Of a stretch of DNA of 64,000 nucleotides, positions 25,870 to 34,269 are shown one piece after another (the first letter of the stretch is position 1; each line of letters starts with the position of its first letter). This DNA comes from JACVRW01 sp963808545 (GTDB taxonomy: Bacteria; Actinomycetota; Thermoleophilia; Solirubrobacterales; Thermoleophilaceae), in NCBI GenBank assembly GCA_963808545.1, contig CAWEGB010000014.1, positions 62,001 through 126,000 of the forward strand. Direction: 5' to 3'. The notes under the pieces are model-generated. The model saw only the letters and a program-made list of their open reading frames with translations, was not told where the DNA came from and did not search any database. A program made the translations under genes and the position numbers.

Positions 25870-27063
25870 ATGGCCACCGACACCGCAGCACGAGCTCAGG
25901 AGCTCGACCTTACACCGCGTCCGGAGCACAAGTTCACCTTCGGGCTGTGGACGGTCGGCCACAAGGGCAACGACCCCTTCGGCGAGCCCACCCGGCCCGG
26001 GCTGGCCCCGCCGGACACGGTGCGCCGGCTGGCCGACCTGGGGGCCTACGGCGTCTGCTTTCACGACAACGACCTGATCCCCATCGACACGAGCCCGTCC
26101 GACCGCGATCGGATCGTGGCCGACTTCCGCAAGGCCCTCGACGAGACCGGCATGGCGGTGTCGATGGCCACGACCAACCTCTTCACCGACCCCGTCTTCA
26201 AGGACGGCGCCTTCACCTCGAACAACCGGGACGTCCGCCGCTTCGCGCTGCAGAAGGTCCTGCGAGGAATCGATCTCGGGGCCGAGCTGGGCGCGCCGAT
26301 ATTCGTGTTCTGGGGCGGCCGCGAGGGCGTGGAGGCCGACGTGGCCAAGCCCGCTCGCGACGCGCTCGAGCGCTACCGCGAGGGCGTGAACTTCGCCTGC
26401 GAGTACGCCCTCGACCAGGGCTACGACATGCGCTTCGCGATCGAGCCCAAGCCCAACGAGCCGCGCGGGGACATCTTCCTGCCGACCGTGGGACACGCGC
26501 TCGCCTTCATCGAGCAACTCGAGCATCCGGAGATGGTCGGTGTCAACCCCGAGGTGGCCCACGAGACGATGGCCGGGCTCTCCTTCCTGCACGCCGTGGC
26601 CCAGGCGCTGTGGGCGGACAAGCTCTTCCACATCGACCTGAACGGCCAGCGCATCGGCCGCTACGACCAGGACTTCCGCTTCGGCGCCGTGGGCCTGAAG
26701 GACGGCCTGTTCCTCGTGAGGCTGCTCGAGGAGTCCGGCTACGACGGCGTCCGCCACTTCGACGCAAGGCCGCTGCGGCTGGAGGGCGAGGACGGGATCT
26801 GGGACTTCGCCTCGGGCTGCATGCGCACGTACCTGGCGCTCAAGGCGACGGCGGCGCGCATGGCGGAGGACGCAGAGATCAACGAGGCGCTGCAGGCCGC
26901 CAGGGTCCCCGAGCTGGCTCTCGACACGGTCGGCCCGTACTCGAAGGAGGCCGCCGATTCGCTGCTGGCCGAGGAGCACGACCTGGCCGCGCTGCGCGCG
27001 CGCGAGACGCTCAACGAGCGTCTCGACCAGCTGGTGACGGATCTGCTGCTCGGCCTGCGATGA
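25870..27063 (+). CDS. xylA: xylose isomerase
   Basis: A 397-residue actinobacterial-type (group I) xylose isomerase: FTFGLWTVGHKGNDPFGEPTRP, CFHDNDLIP (H65, D68), VFWGGREG, AIEPKPNEPRGD, GVNPEVAHETMAGL, KLFHIDLNGQ and GVRHFDARPLR. These carry the catalytic His and the Glu/Asp metal ligands. It converts D-xylose to D-xylulose, feeding xylB. The ATG follows GGGAGAGGG. The stop overlaps the ROK regulator start (ATGA). Confidence 0.96.
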   Translation: MATDTAARAQELDLTPRPEHKFTFGLWTVGHKGNDPFGEPTRPGLAPPDTVRRLADLGAYGVCFHDNDLIPIDTSPSDRDRIVADFRKALDETGMAVSMATTNLFTDPVFKDGAFTSNNRDVRRFALQKVLRGIDLGAELGAPIFVFWGGREGVEADVAKPARDALERYREGVNFACEYALDQGYDMRFAIEPKPNEPRGDIFLPTVGHALAFIEQLEHPEMVGVNPEVAHETMAGLSFLHAVAQALWADKLFHIDLNGQRIGRYDQDFRFGAVGLKDGLFLVRLLEESGYDGVRHFDARPLRLEGEDGIWDFASGCMRTYLALKATAARMAEDAEINEALQAARVPELALDTVGPYSKEAADSLLAEEHDLAALRARETLNERLDQLVTDLLLGLR

Positions 27064-28271
27064 GGCCCGCGGACCCGCGCGACGTCCGGCGCCACAACCT
27101 CAGCCTCGTGCTGGGCGAGGTGGCGCGTCGCGGGCCGCGATCGCGGGCGACCCTGGCGGTCGAGACGGGGCTGAACAAGAGCACGGTCTCGAGTCTCGTG
27201 GCCGAGCTCTGCGCCGGAGGGCTGCTGAGGGAGTCGGGTCAGGAGCGCCCGGGGGCCGTCGGCCGGCCCGCCCAGAACGTCGAGCTCGATCCCGACGGGC
27301 CGTTCGTCCTCGGGCTCGAGGTCAACGTGGACTACCTCGCCGTGTGGGCCACCGATTTGGCGGGCAACCTGCTCCACCGCTCATTCGGGGCGAGCGACAA
27401 CCGTGATGCGCCCGAGAGCGTGATCGGTCGGCTCGAACAGCTCGCGCACGAGGCGATCACAGAGCCGTTCGCGGGCGGTCGCTCACCCGTGGCCTCGGCC
27501 GTGGCCGTGCCGGGAATCGTCGATGGAGCGGGCGAGCTCGTGGTGGCGCCCAACCTGCACTGGGAGAACGTCTCCCTCGCGCGGCTCATAAGCGGGGAGC
27601 TCGGTGCGGTGACGCTCGAGAATGAAGCCAACCTCGGCGCTCTCGCCGAGCTGACCGAGGGCGCCGGCCGCGGGCTCGAGAACTTCGTCTACCTGTCGGC
27701 CGAGGTGGGCATCGGCGCGGGCATCGTGCTGAACGGCGAGCTCTTCCGGGGCGCCCACGGCTTCGGCGGCGAGATCGGCCATCTGACCATCGATCCCTAC
27801 GGGCCGCCGTGCCCGTGCGGCTCGCGCGGATGCCTCGAGCGGCTGGCCGGTCAGGAAGCCCTGCTGCGGCTGGCCGGGTGGGACGCGCGCGTGCGAGGGC
27901 CGGGCCAGCGGCCCGAGTGGCCCGGCGCGATGCTGGCCGAGTCCGCCCAGGCTGGACATCCCAGGACGCTCGAGGCGCTAAGCCAGGTGGGGCACACCCT
28001 CGGCATCGCCGCGGCGGCCGCGGTCAACCTGCTCAATCCCCAGGCGCTCCTGCTCGGCGGCTACTTCGCTCCCGTCACTCGCTGGCTCCGCGAGCCGATC
28101 GAGGCAGAGCTGCACCGCCGCCTGCTGGCCGGTGACGGCTCGGGCTGCCGGGTGCTCGCCGCCAGCCTCGGGGGCGAGGCGGCGGTGCGGGGCGCCGCCG
28201 CGTTAGCCCGGCGGACGGTGCTGGCCGATCCGCTGGGCCACGCGCCGTTGCCTCAACCTGCCGCCCTGTAG
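27060..28271 (+). CDS. xylR: ROK family transcriptional regulator, XylR-like
   Basis: A 403-residue ROK repressor. The N-terminal winged HTH is MRPADPRDVRRHNLSLVLGEV with LAVETGLNKSTVSSLVAEL; the ROK kinase-like core follows, with VAVPGIVD, ENEANLGALAE and the zinc motif CPCGSRGCLE (Cys3). It probably senses xylose and represses the xylB/xylA divergent promoters. ATG 27060 overlaps the xylA stop. Its 3' end overlaps the 3' end of the converging Gfo/Idh gene by 19 bp. Confidence 0.92.
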   Translation: MRPADPRDVRRHNLSLVLGEVARRGPRSRATLAVETGLNKSTVSSLVAELCAGGLLRESGQERPGAVGRPAQNVELDPDGPFVLGLEVNVDYLAVWATDLAGNLLHRSFGASDNRDAPESVIGRLEQLAHEAITEPFAGGRSPVASAVAVPGIVDGAGELVVAPNLHWENVSLARLISGELGAVTLENEANLGALAELTEGAGRGLENFVYLSAEVGIGAGIVLNGELFRGAHGFGGEIGHLTIDPYGPPCPCGSRGCLERLAGQEALLRLAGWDARVRGPGQRPEWPGAMLAESAQAGHPRTLEALSQVGHTLGIAAAAAVNLLNPQALLLGGYFAPVTRWLREPIEAELHRRLLAGDGSGCRVLAASLGGEAAVRGAAALARRTVLADPLGHAPLPQPAAL

Positions 28272-29425
28272 CTGACCTCCTCGCGCCGCCCCGACTCGGA
28301 CGAGCGCAGCACGGCGTCGCAGACCTCGGCGCAGCGGTAGCCGTCCTCGAAGGTGGCGCCGTGGGGGGCCACGTCGGAGTCATCGCGGATCGCGGTGAGC
28401 AGGTGGTGGAGCTCGTGGACGAAGCTGTGCTCCCAGCCGATGATGTGGCCGTGGGGCCACCACCACTCCCAGAAGGGGTGGTCGGCTTCGGAGACGAGCA
28501 CGGTGCGGAAGCCCTGCGCCTGCGCTCCGGGCTCCGAGCCGGCGAGATGCACCTGCAGCTCGTTCAGGCGCTCGAGGTCGAAGGCGATCGACCCCTTCGA
28601 GCCGTTGATCTCCCAGCGGAAGGCGTTCTTGCGTCCGGTGGCGAAGCGCGAGGCCTCGATCGTGCCGACGGCGCCGTTCTCGAAGGTCACGACCGACTCG
28701 AACGCGTCGTCCACGTCACGGCCGGGCTTGAAGGTGGCGGTCGTGCCCGCCACCGACCCGACCTCGCCGACGAGGTAGCGCGCCAGGTCGATCACGTGCG
28801 CGCCCAGGTCGCCAAGGGCTCCGGAGCCCGCGAGCGACTTGTCGAAGCGCCACACCTCGTCGTCGATCGTGCCCCACTCCTGGAGGTAGGAGCCACGGAA
28901 GTGGGTGATCTCGCCCAGCTCGCCCGCGTCGATCATCTCCCGTGCCAGCCGGACGGCCGGCACGAACCGGTAGTTGAACGCGCACATGTGCTTGACCCCG
29001 GCCGCCTCGACCCGGGTCCAGGCCTCGTACGACTCGTCGGCGTCGCGGCCCAGCGGCTTCTCGCAGATCACGTGCTTGCCCGCTTCGGCGGCCGCGATCG
29101 ACGGCTCCGTATGGAGGTTGTTCGGCCCCGAGTTGTCGAACAGGCCGATGCGATCGTCGGCCACCAGCTCCTGCCAGTCGGTCACGTACGAGCCGAAGCC
29201 GTAGCGCTGGGCCGCCTCGCTCACGCCCTCCTCGTTGCGCCCGGCGATCGACACCAGCTGCGGCATCAGCGGCGGCGGCCAGGCCATGTAGGCAAGCGTC
29301 TTGTAGGCGTTCGAGTGGGCCTTGCCCATGAACGCGTAGCCGAGCATCCCCACGCCGATGGTCTCCACCTCCGCGCCGCCACCGGCAGCGCCCATGGTCA
29401 CGAAGCCGACCTTTTCCTCAGACAT
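28253..29425 (-). CDS. Gfo/Idh/MocA family oxidoreductase (sugar/cyclitol dehydrogenase)
   Basis: A 390-residue dehydrogenase. The N-terminal Rossmann motif is IGVGMLGYAFMGKAHSNAY, followed by HVICEKPLGRDADESY (the EKP motif with catalytic Lys), FNYRFVPAVRLAREMI and a C-terminal domain with HIIGWEHSFVHE. GxMGxxH proteins of this kind oxidise inositol, glucose-type or keto-sugar substrates with NAD(P). It follows a TIM-barrel isomerase gene by only 3 bp (stop 29429, ATG 29425), so the two are co-transcribed. It is a plausible first dehydrogenase of the catabolic island. Confidence 0.9.
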   Translation of the reverse strand: MSEEKVGFVTMGAAGGGAEVETIGVGMLGYAFMGKAHSNAYKTLAYMAWPPPLMPQLVSIAGRNEEGVSEAAQRYGFGSYVTDWQELVADDRIGLFDNSGPNNLHTEPSIAAAEAGKHVICEKPLGRDADESYEAWTRVEAAGVKHMCAFNYRFVPAVRLAREMIDAGELGEITHFRGSYLQEWGTIDDEVWRFDKSLAGSGALGDLGAHVIDLARYLVGEVGSVAGTTATFKPGRDVDDAFESVVTFENGAVGTIEASRFATGRKNAFRWEINGSKGSIAFDLERLNELQVHLAGSEPGAQAQGFRTVLVSEADHPFWEWWWPHGHIIGWEHSFVHELHHLLTAIRDDSDVAPHGATFEDGYRCAEVCDAVLRSSESGRREEVSYRAAG

Positions 29426-29428
29426 GGC

Positions 29429-30430
29429 CTAGCCCTCGCTCGCGAAGGCGGCGTCGAAGGCCACGTTCGACGGCGCGAAGTCGGTACGGCGCACGAAGGC
29501 CAGCGCATCGGGCGCGCCCCAGTCGCGGTCCATGCCCGAGTCCTCCCACTCGATCGACAGCGGTCCCTCGTAGCCGATCCGGTTGAGCTGCCGGAACAGG
29601 TCCTCGAAGTCGACGTCGCCGTGCCCGGGGGACACGAACGTCCAGCCGCGCTCGGGCTCGCCGAAGTCGATGTGCGAGCCGAGGATCGAGCGGCGGCCGT
29701 CGAGCCGCTTGATCGAGTCCTTGACGTGCACGTGGTAGACGCGGTCGGCGAACTCCTCGACGAAAGCGCCCGAGTCGAGGAACTGGTGGGCGAAGTGCGA
29801 GGGGTCGAAGTTGATCCCGAAGCCCTCGCGCTTCCCGATCGCGTCGAGCGTCTTGCGCGTGGTGGGGAAGTCGTAGGCGATCTCGGTGGGGTGGACCTCG
29901 AGCGCGAAGCGCACGCCCTCCTGGTCGAACACGTCGATGATCGGGTTCCAGCGCTCGGCGAACTCCTCGTAGCCGCGCTCGACCTCTTCCCAGTCGTTGG
30001 GCGGGAACGAGTAGAGCATGTGCCAGATCGGCGAGCCGGTGAAGCCGGTGACCACCTGCACGCCCAGCCGCGCGGCCGCCCGCGCGGTGTCCTTCATCTT
30101 GTCGGCCGCCCGCTGGCGCACGCCCTCCGGGTCGCCGTCGCCCCATACGTCCTCGGGCAGCACGCCCTGGTGGCGCGAGTCGATCGGATCGCACACCGCC
30201 TGGCCGACCAGATGGGTGCCGATAGCCCAGCACTCCAGCCCGTTGCGCTCGAGCAGCTCGCGCTTGGCGCGAACGTAGCCCTCGTCGGCCAGCGCCTCGT
30301 CGACCTGGAAATGGTCGCCCCAGCAGGCCAGCTCGAGACCGTCGAAGCTCCACTCGCCGCATTTCGCGGCCAGCTCCTCCAGCGGTAGGTCGGCCCACTG
30401 GCCGGTGAACAACGTGACGGGTCTAGCCAT
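29429..30430 (-). CDS. sugar phosphate isomerase/epimerase-like TIM-barrel protein
   Basis: A 333-residue TIM barrel of the xylose-isomerase-like/AP-endonuclease-2 class. Metal-site elements are readable: RFALEVHPTEIAYD (Glu), FGINFDPSHFAHQ (Asp, His), VYHVHVKDS (His) and LSIEWEDSGMD (Glu). The family isomerises or epimerises keto-sugars or inososes. ATG 30430 has GAGAGGAAG upstream. It lies 17 bp downstream of the DeoR gene on the same strand, so the regulator, isomerase and dehydrogenase may be one transcript. Confidence 0.88.
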   Translation of the reverse strand: MARPVTLFTGQWADLPLEELAAKCGEWSFDGLELACWGDHFQVDEALADEGYVRAKRELLERNGLECWAIGTHLVGQAVCDPIDSRHQGVLPEDVWGDGDPEGVRQRAADKMKDTARAAARLGVQVVTGFTGSPIWHMLYSFPPNDWEEVERGYEEFAERWNPIIDVFDQEGVRFALEVHPTEIAYDFPTTRKTLDAIGKREGFGINFDPSHFAHQFLDSGAFVEEFADRVYHVHVKDSIKRLDGRRSILGSHIDFGEPERGWTFVSPGHGDVDFEDLFRQLNRIGYEGPLSIEWEDSGMDRDWGAPDALAFVRRTDFAPSNVAFDAAFASEG

Positions 30431-30447
30431 GTCTTCCTCTCCTCGTC

Positions 30448-31254
30448 TCAGGTCGCGGGAACGATGTCTTCGGCCACCTCGATCGAGACGCCGGCGCTGC
30501 GGTAGCGCTCGACTTCGTGGGTGGCGAGGCCGGTGTCGACGATCAGCAGGTCGAGCTCCTCGGCACGGCAGATGGTGAGCAGCGAATGGCGGCCGAACTT
30601 GCTCGAGTCCACGAGCCCCACGCTGCGCGAGGCGTTGTCGCGGGCGGCGTTGACCACGTCGGCCAGCGGCCGGCGCGAGGTCGTGAGTCCCTGGTCCAGC
30701 GTCACGCCGGCCGAGGACAGGAAGGCCACGTCCATGCGCAGGTCGGCCAGGAACTCGATCGCCCAGCGTCCGGCGATCAGCCGCATGTGCTGGTCCACCT
30801 CGCCCGGGACGACGATCACGTGCAGTGGATCCGAGGTGATCTCGAAGGCGATGGCGGGCGAGTTGGTGACCACGGTCAGCGGGCCGGGCGGAGTCGCCTC
30901 CAGCGCCCGGGCCAGCGCCAGGCCGGTGGACGAAGCGTCGATGTAGATGGTGGCGTTGGCCTCCACGAGGCGCTCCGCTCGGGCCGCGATGGCGTCCTTG
31001 GCGGCGCCGGCCTGCCGCACGCGCTTCTCCCAGTCGGTCTCGATCCGCTCGGCCGGGTTGCCGTCGACCTTGCGAGCGCCGCCGTGTACGCGCTCGATCA
31101 GGCCCTCGTCCGACAGCTCCGCCAGGTCGCGGTGAACGGTGATCGCCGAGACCCGATGGTCGCGAGCCAGATCGGCCACCGAGACTCCGCCCTCGCGGCG
31201 GATCCGGTCGAGCATCTGCGCGCGGCGCAGGGCGGGTGGGACCGTCGAGCTCAA
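30448..31254 (-). CDS. DeoR family transcriptional regulator
   Basis: A 268-residue DeoR-type repressor: an N-terminal HTH (RRAQMLDRIRREGGVSVADLARDHRVSAITVHRDLAELSDEGLIERVHGGA) followed by the sugar-phosphate sensor domain, with IYIDASSTGLALARAL, VVTNSPAIAFEI, DVAFLSSAGV and VGLVDSSKFGR. Its ligand would be a phosphorylated sugar. TTG 31254 overlaps the creatininase stop (TTGA), so it is translated from the upstream catabolic transcript. It is the likely controller of the 28-44 kb island. Confidence 0.92.
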   Translation of the reverse strand: MSSTVPPALRRAQMLDRIRREGGVSVADLARDHRVSAITVHRDLAELSDEGLIERVHGGARKVDGNPAERIETDWEKRVRQAGAAKDAIAARAERLVEANATIYIDASSTGLALARALEATPPGPLTVVTNSPAIAFEITSDPLHVIVVPGEVDQHMRLIAGRWAIEFLADLRMDVAFLSSAGVTLDQGLTTSRRPLADVVNAARDNASRSVGLVDSSKFGRHSLLTICRAEELDLLIVDTGLATHEVERYRSAGVSIEVAEDIVPAT

Positions 31255-32117
31255 ACGCGGTCCTCGAACTCCCGCCGCTTGATCTCGGTGGTGAGCGGGC
31301 GAAACTCGTCGATGGCCGCCACCAGGTGGTCGGCGAAGCGCTCGAAGGCCTCCTCGCCCTTCTCGGCCGTCGCCGTCATCGGGTTGCCGATCACGCCGGT
31401 CCGAGAGAACTCGTTGTGGTCCATGGGAAACACGAAGTACTGATAGCCCTGGAAGGCCACGTCCGGAGCCCCGTCCTGCTTGATGAAGCTCTGGGGCAGC
31501 CACTCGGGCACCTGCGCCCGGTCGTCTGCCGCACGCTCCATGTGTACGAGCTGGGCGTTGTGAGCGAGCACCTGCGAGGTCTCGAGCTCGGAGGCGTGCC
31601 AGCCCGGCGTCTCCTCCGGTGGGTTCTCGAGCAGGCCGTCGAGCATCCCGATGTAGCGCTCGGCGTAGGGCTTGTACAGGCCGACGATCGCGCCGGTCTC
31701 GTACTTGATCCGGCGCAGCAGCGGATCGATCACCTTCGTGTTCGAGCCGTGCCCGTTGACGAAGATCAGCTTGTTCCAGCCGTGGTGGATGAGCGAGCGG
31801 GCGATGTCGTACCAGGCCTCGACCACGGTGGAGGTGCGGAAGGTGATCGTGCCCACGCCGGTCTCGGGCTCGCGCATGTGCTGGGGCGAGTAGCCCGCCC
31901 AGAAGGGCGGGGCGTAGGGCACGTCGGCCTTCTCCGCGGCCCGCCGCGACACCTCGAGCGCGGTGATCGTGTCGGTGCCCAGCGGCAGGTGGGCGCCGTG
32001 CTGCTCGCAGGAGCCGATCGGGATGAGCACGATGTCCGAGCGCTCCCGAAACCACTCGATGTCCGGCGGGGCCAGGTCGAGCAGGCAGTTGGAAACGGGT
32101 TTCTCAGGCTCGGGCAT
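31251..32117 (-). CDS. creatininase family hydrolase
   Basis: A 288-residue metallo-amidohydrolase of the creatininase superfamily. The signature GSCEQHGAHLPLGTD (E38, H40, D49) and FVNGHGSN carry metal-site residues. Members cleave cyclic amides, activate peptides (MftE), or, in IolN of the Thermotoga inositol pathway, open a diketo-inositol ring. Given dehydrogenases, epimerases and a sugar-type DeoR around it, a C-C ring-opening or lactone/amide hydrolase role is more likely than creatinine use. The ATG overlaps the Tm-1 gene's 3' end by 14 bp. Confidence 0.88.
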   Translation of the reverse strand: MPEPEKPVSNCLLDLAPPDIEWFRERSDIVLIPIGSCEQHGAHLPLGTDTITALEVSRRAAEKADVPYAPPFWAGYSPQHMREPETGVGTITFRTSTVVEAWYDIARSLIHHGWNKLIFVNGHGSNTKVIDPLLRRIKYETGAIVGLYKPYAERYIGMLDGLLENPPEETPGWHASELETSQVLAHNAQLVHMERAADDRAQVPEWLPQSFIKQDGAPDVAFQGYQYFVFPMDHNEFSRTGVIGNPMTATAEKGEEAFERFADHLVAAIDEFRPLTTEIKRREFEDRV

Positions 32118-33354
32118 TCATCGGCTCCTTCACGAGCGACAGGTAACGGGACACGGTCAGGTCGGCGAAGTCGGGGTCGTCGACGTGAGCGTCGACCTCC
32201 TCGAAGGGGATGGACGGCGGCAGCGCGGCACGCAGCGCGTCGATGAAGGCCTGGTCGGCCTCCGGGTCCCACAGGTCGCCGCCCTCGACGTCGGCGAGCG
32301 AGAAGCCGCGGTTGGGGCAGAGCACCTGGACCGGGCCGCGGGCCTCGGCCAGCCGCGACGCCACCACGCGGCCGAGCTCGGCCTCCTCGTCGGCGGTCAG
32401 CCGCACGAGCGTGGCCACCGGGTTGTGGAAGTAGCGCTTGCGCTCCCGGTAGCGCTCGGGCAGGTCGGCGAGGGCTCCCTGGTTGAAGAAGTCCACGCAG
32501 CCCGGCACCACCAGCTGGGGCAGCTCGTGGGCGCCGGCCACCGTCAGCCGCGAGGGGCCGGTGGCGTGTATTCCCGTGGGATGCATCGAGTTGGCCAGCT
32601 CCGAGAGGGTGAAGTCGATGACCCCGGCGATGGCCCCCGCTTCGATGAGCCGCTCCATCGCCGGGCCGCCGACCCCGTTGGCGTGGAAGACCACCGGAGC
32701 CCACCCGGCCTCCTCGAGCTGGGGCAGCATCCGCATGACCGCGGGGGTGGTGTGGCCCAGCATGGTGATGCCCACGCAGCGCTCGCCCAGGCTCTCCGCC
32801 GGGCGCCCCGCGTCCCGGGCCATTCCCATCACGGCGGCGGCGGCGTTGTCGAACACCGTCCGCGAGATCGGGTTGATGCCCAGGATGTCGGTGACCGAGT
32901 GCATCACGAGGGTGTCGCCCTCGCCCACGAACGGGCCGAAGGGCCGGCGCCCGGATGCGCTCGGCGACACGATCAGCTTGGGCACCCCCACCGGCAGGCC
33001 GGCGACGGCGGCGGCCCCGAGCAGCGCCCCCTCGGCACCCCCGAGGCACAGCACGCCGTCGAGCCGGCCCTCCTCCCACAGCCGATCGACCACCGCCCGC
33101 ACGCCACGCTGCATCTGCTCCACGGCGGCTCCCCTCGAGCCCGCCGCGCGCACGGTCTCGAGGTCGCTCCCGGCCGCCTCGGCCACCTGCGACCGCGACA
33201 CGTCGGGCTCACAGCCGGCCGCCTCACCCAGGATCCCCGAGTCGATCACCGCAGTGCGTCCCCCGAGCGCGCGAACCCGGTCGCGCACGTAGGCCAGCTC
33301 CTCGCCCTTCGTGTCGAGCGTGGCCACCAGCGCTATCTGTGGCGATTCCCTCAA
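32104..33354 (-). CDS. Tm-1/UPF0261 family protein (first copy)
   Basis: A 416-residue member of the Tm-1-like ATP-binding family: VATLDTKGEELAYVRDRV at the start, GVPKLIVSPSASG, DILGINPISRTVFDNAAAAVMGM, CVGITMLGHTTPAVM, VVFHANGVGG, GAIAGVIDFTLSELAN and VPGCVDFFNQGA. It is homologous to the N-terminal domain of the tomato Tm-1 protein; the bacterial function is not established. TTG 33354 overlaps the TIM-barrel gene stop (TTGA). A second copy lies at 42168 and a broken one at 41364. Confidence 0.9.
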   Translation of the reverse strand: MRESPQIALVATLDTKGEELAYVRDRVRALGGRTAVIDSGILGEAAGCEPDVSRSQVAEAAGSDLETVRAAGSRGAAVEQMQRGVRAVVDRLWEEGRLDGVLCLGGAEGALLGAAAVAGLPVGVPKLIVSPSASGRRPFGPFVGEGDTLVMHSVTDILGINPISRTVFDNAAAAVMGMARDAGRPAESLGERCVGITMLGHTTPAVMRMLPQLEEAGWAPVVFHANGVGGPAMERLIEAGAIAGVIDFTLSELANSMHPTGIHATGPSRLTVAGAHELPQLVVPGCVDFFNQGALADLPERYRERKRYFHNPVATLVRLTADEEAELGRVVASRLAEARGPVQVLCPNRGFSLADVEGGDLWDPEADQAFIDALRAALPPSIPFEEVDAHVDDPDFADLTVSRYLSLVKEPMNARA

Positions 33355-34256
33355 ACGGCCTGACCCACCGACTCGGCCGCCTTCTTCAGCCGGTCGATCG
33401 AGTCCTGCGTGTACTGGTCGTACAGGTGCGCGGGCACCGTGCCGGTGCCGTGGTCACGCAGGAACTGCTCCATGCCCTGCGAGCCCTCGCTCTCGGAGGC
33501 GTCGGTGATCTCGGTGCGGTCAGAGATGCGGCTGCGGTCGACCGTGGCCACGAACTCGACCGTCACGCAGCCGTCGTAGCCCACCTCGTCCAGGGTCTGC
33601 ATGAGCTTCTCCCAGTCGAGCGCGCCCTGGCCGCAGGGCATGCGGTTGTTATCGGCCACATGGAAGTCCACGAGCTTGTCGCCCGCGCTTCGGATCGCCT
33701 CGGCCCAGTCGGCCTCCTCGATGTTCATGTGGAAGATGTCGAGGCTCACGCCGCAGTTGCCGCCCACGTCCTCGGCCAGCGCCAGCGTCTGGTCGGCGCG
33801 GTTCACGAAGTAGGTCTCGAAGCGGTTGAGCGGCTCGAGCCCGATGCGCACGCCGCGCTCCTCGGCGTGGGCCTGGCACTCCTTCAGTCCCTCGACGGCC
33901 CAGTTCCACTCGTCCTCGGGCGAGCCCATCGGCACGACCTTGCCCACCGTCGAGGGGACGATGGTGATGATCTCGCCGCCCCAGTCGGCGATCTGGCTGA
34001 TCGTGTCCTTCACGTACTCGATCGAGCCGCGCCGCACGTAGGCGTCCTCGTGCACGAGGTCGCGCCCGCCGGTCATCAGCGTCACCGCTCCCCAGCAGCC
34101 GATGCCGTGCTTGTCGAGCAGGCCCTTGATCTCGTCCGTGTCCCATACGGACGGCTCGCCCGAGATCTCGATCGCGTCGTAGCCGCAACGCGCCAGTCGC
34201 TCGATCGTGTCCTCGATCGGCTCCGCGCGCATCCAGTTGTGCATGGCGAACTTCAA
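33351..34256 (-). CDS. sugar phosphate isomerase/epimerase-like TIM-barrel protein
   Basis: A 301-residue TIM-barrel isomerase/epimerase: MHNWMRAEPIEDTIERLARCGYDAIEISGE, VRIGLEPLNRFETYFVN, CGVSLDIFHMNIEE, LVDFHVADNNR and GCVTVEFVATVDR. The ordered Glu, Asp-x-x-His, His and Glu residues form the usual divalent-metal site. It resembles D-tagatose/allulose 3-epimerase-type and inosose-related enzymes; the exact substrate is open. TTG 34256 has AAGGAGGAG just upstream. It follows the FAD oxidase by 13 bp. Confidence 0.88.
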   Translation of the reverse strand: MKFAMHNWMRAEPIEDTIERLARCGYDAIEISGEPSVWDTDEIKGLLDKHGIGCWGAVTLMTGGRDLVHEDAYVRRGSIEYVKDTISQIADWGGEIITIVPSTVGKVVPMGSPEDEWNWAVEGLKECQAHAEERGVRIGLEPLNRFETYFVNRADQTLALAEDVGGNCGVSLDIFHMNIEEADWAEAIRSAGDKLVDFHVADNNRMPCGQGALDWEKLMQTLDEVGYDGCVTVEFVATVDRSRISDRTEITDASESEGSQGMEQFLRDHGTGTVPAHLYDQYTQDSIDRLKKAAESVGQAV

Positions 34257-34269
34257 GTGGCTCCTCCTT

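Noticed and set aside
25800..28271. An 823-codon frame ending in the ROK regulator
   Set aside because: The first part is a shadow of xylA. The regulator starts at ATG 27060, overlapping the xylA stop.
30448..32055. A 535-codon frame joining DeoR to upstream Arg-rich text
   Set aside because: DeoR homology begins at the TTG at 31254; the region before it is the creatininase gene in another frame.
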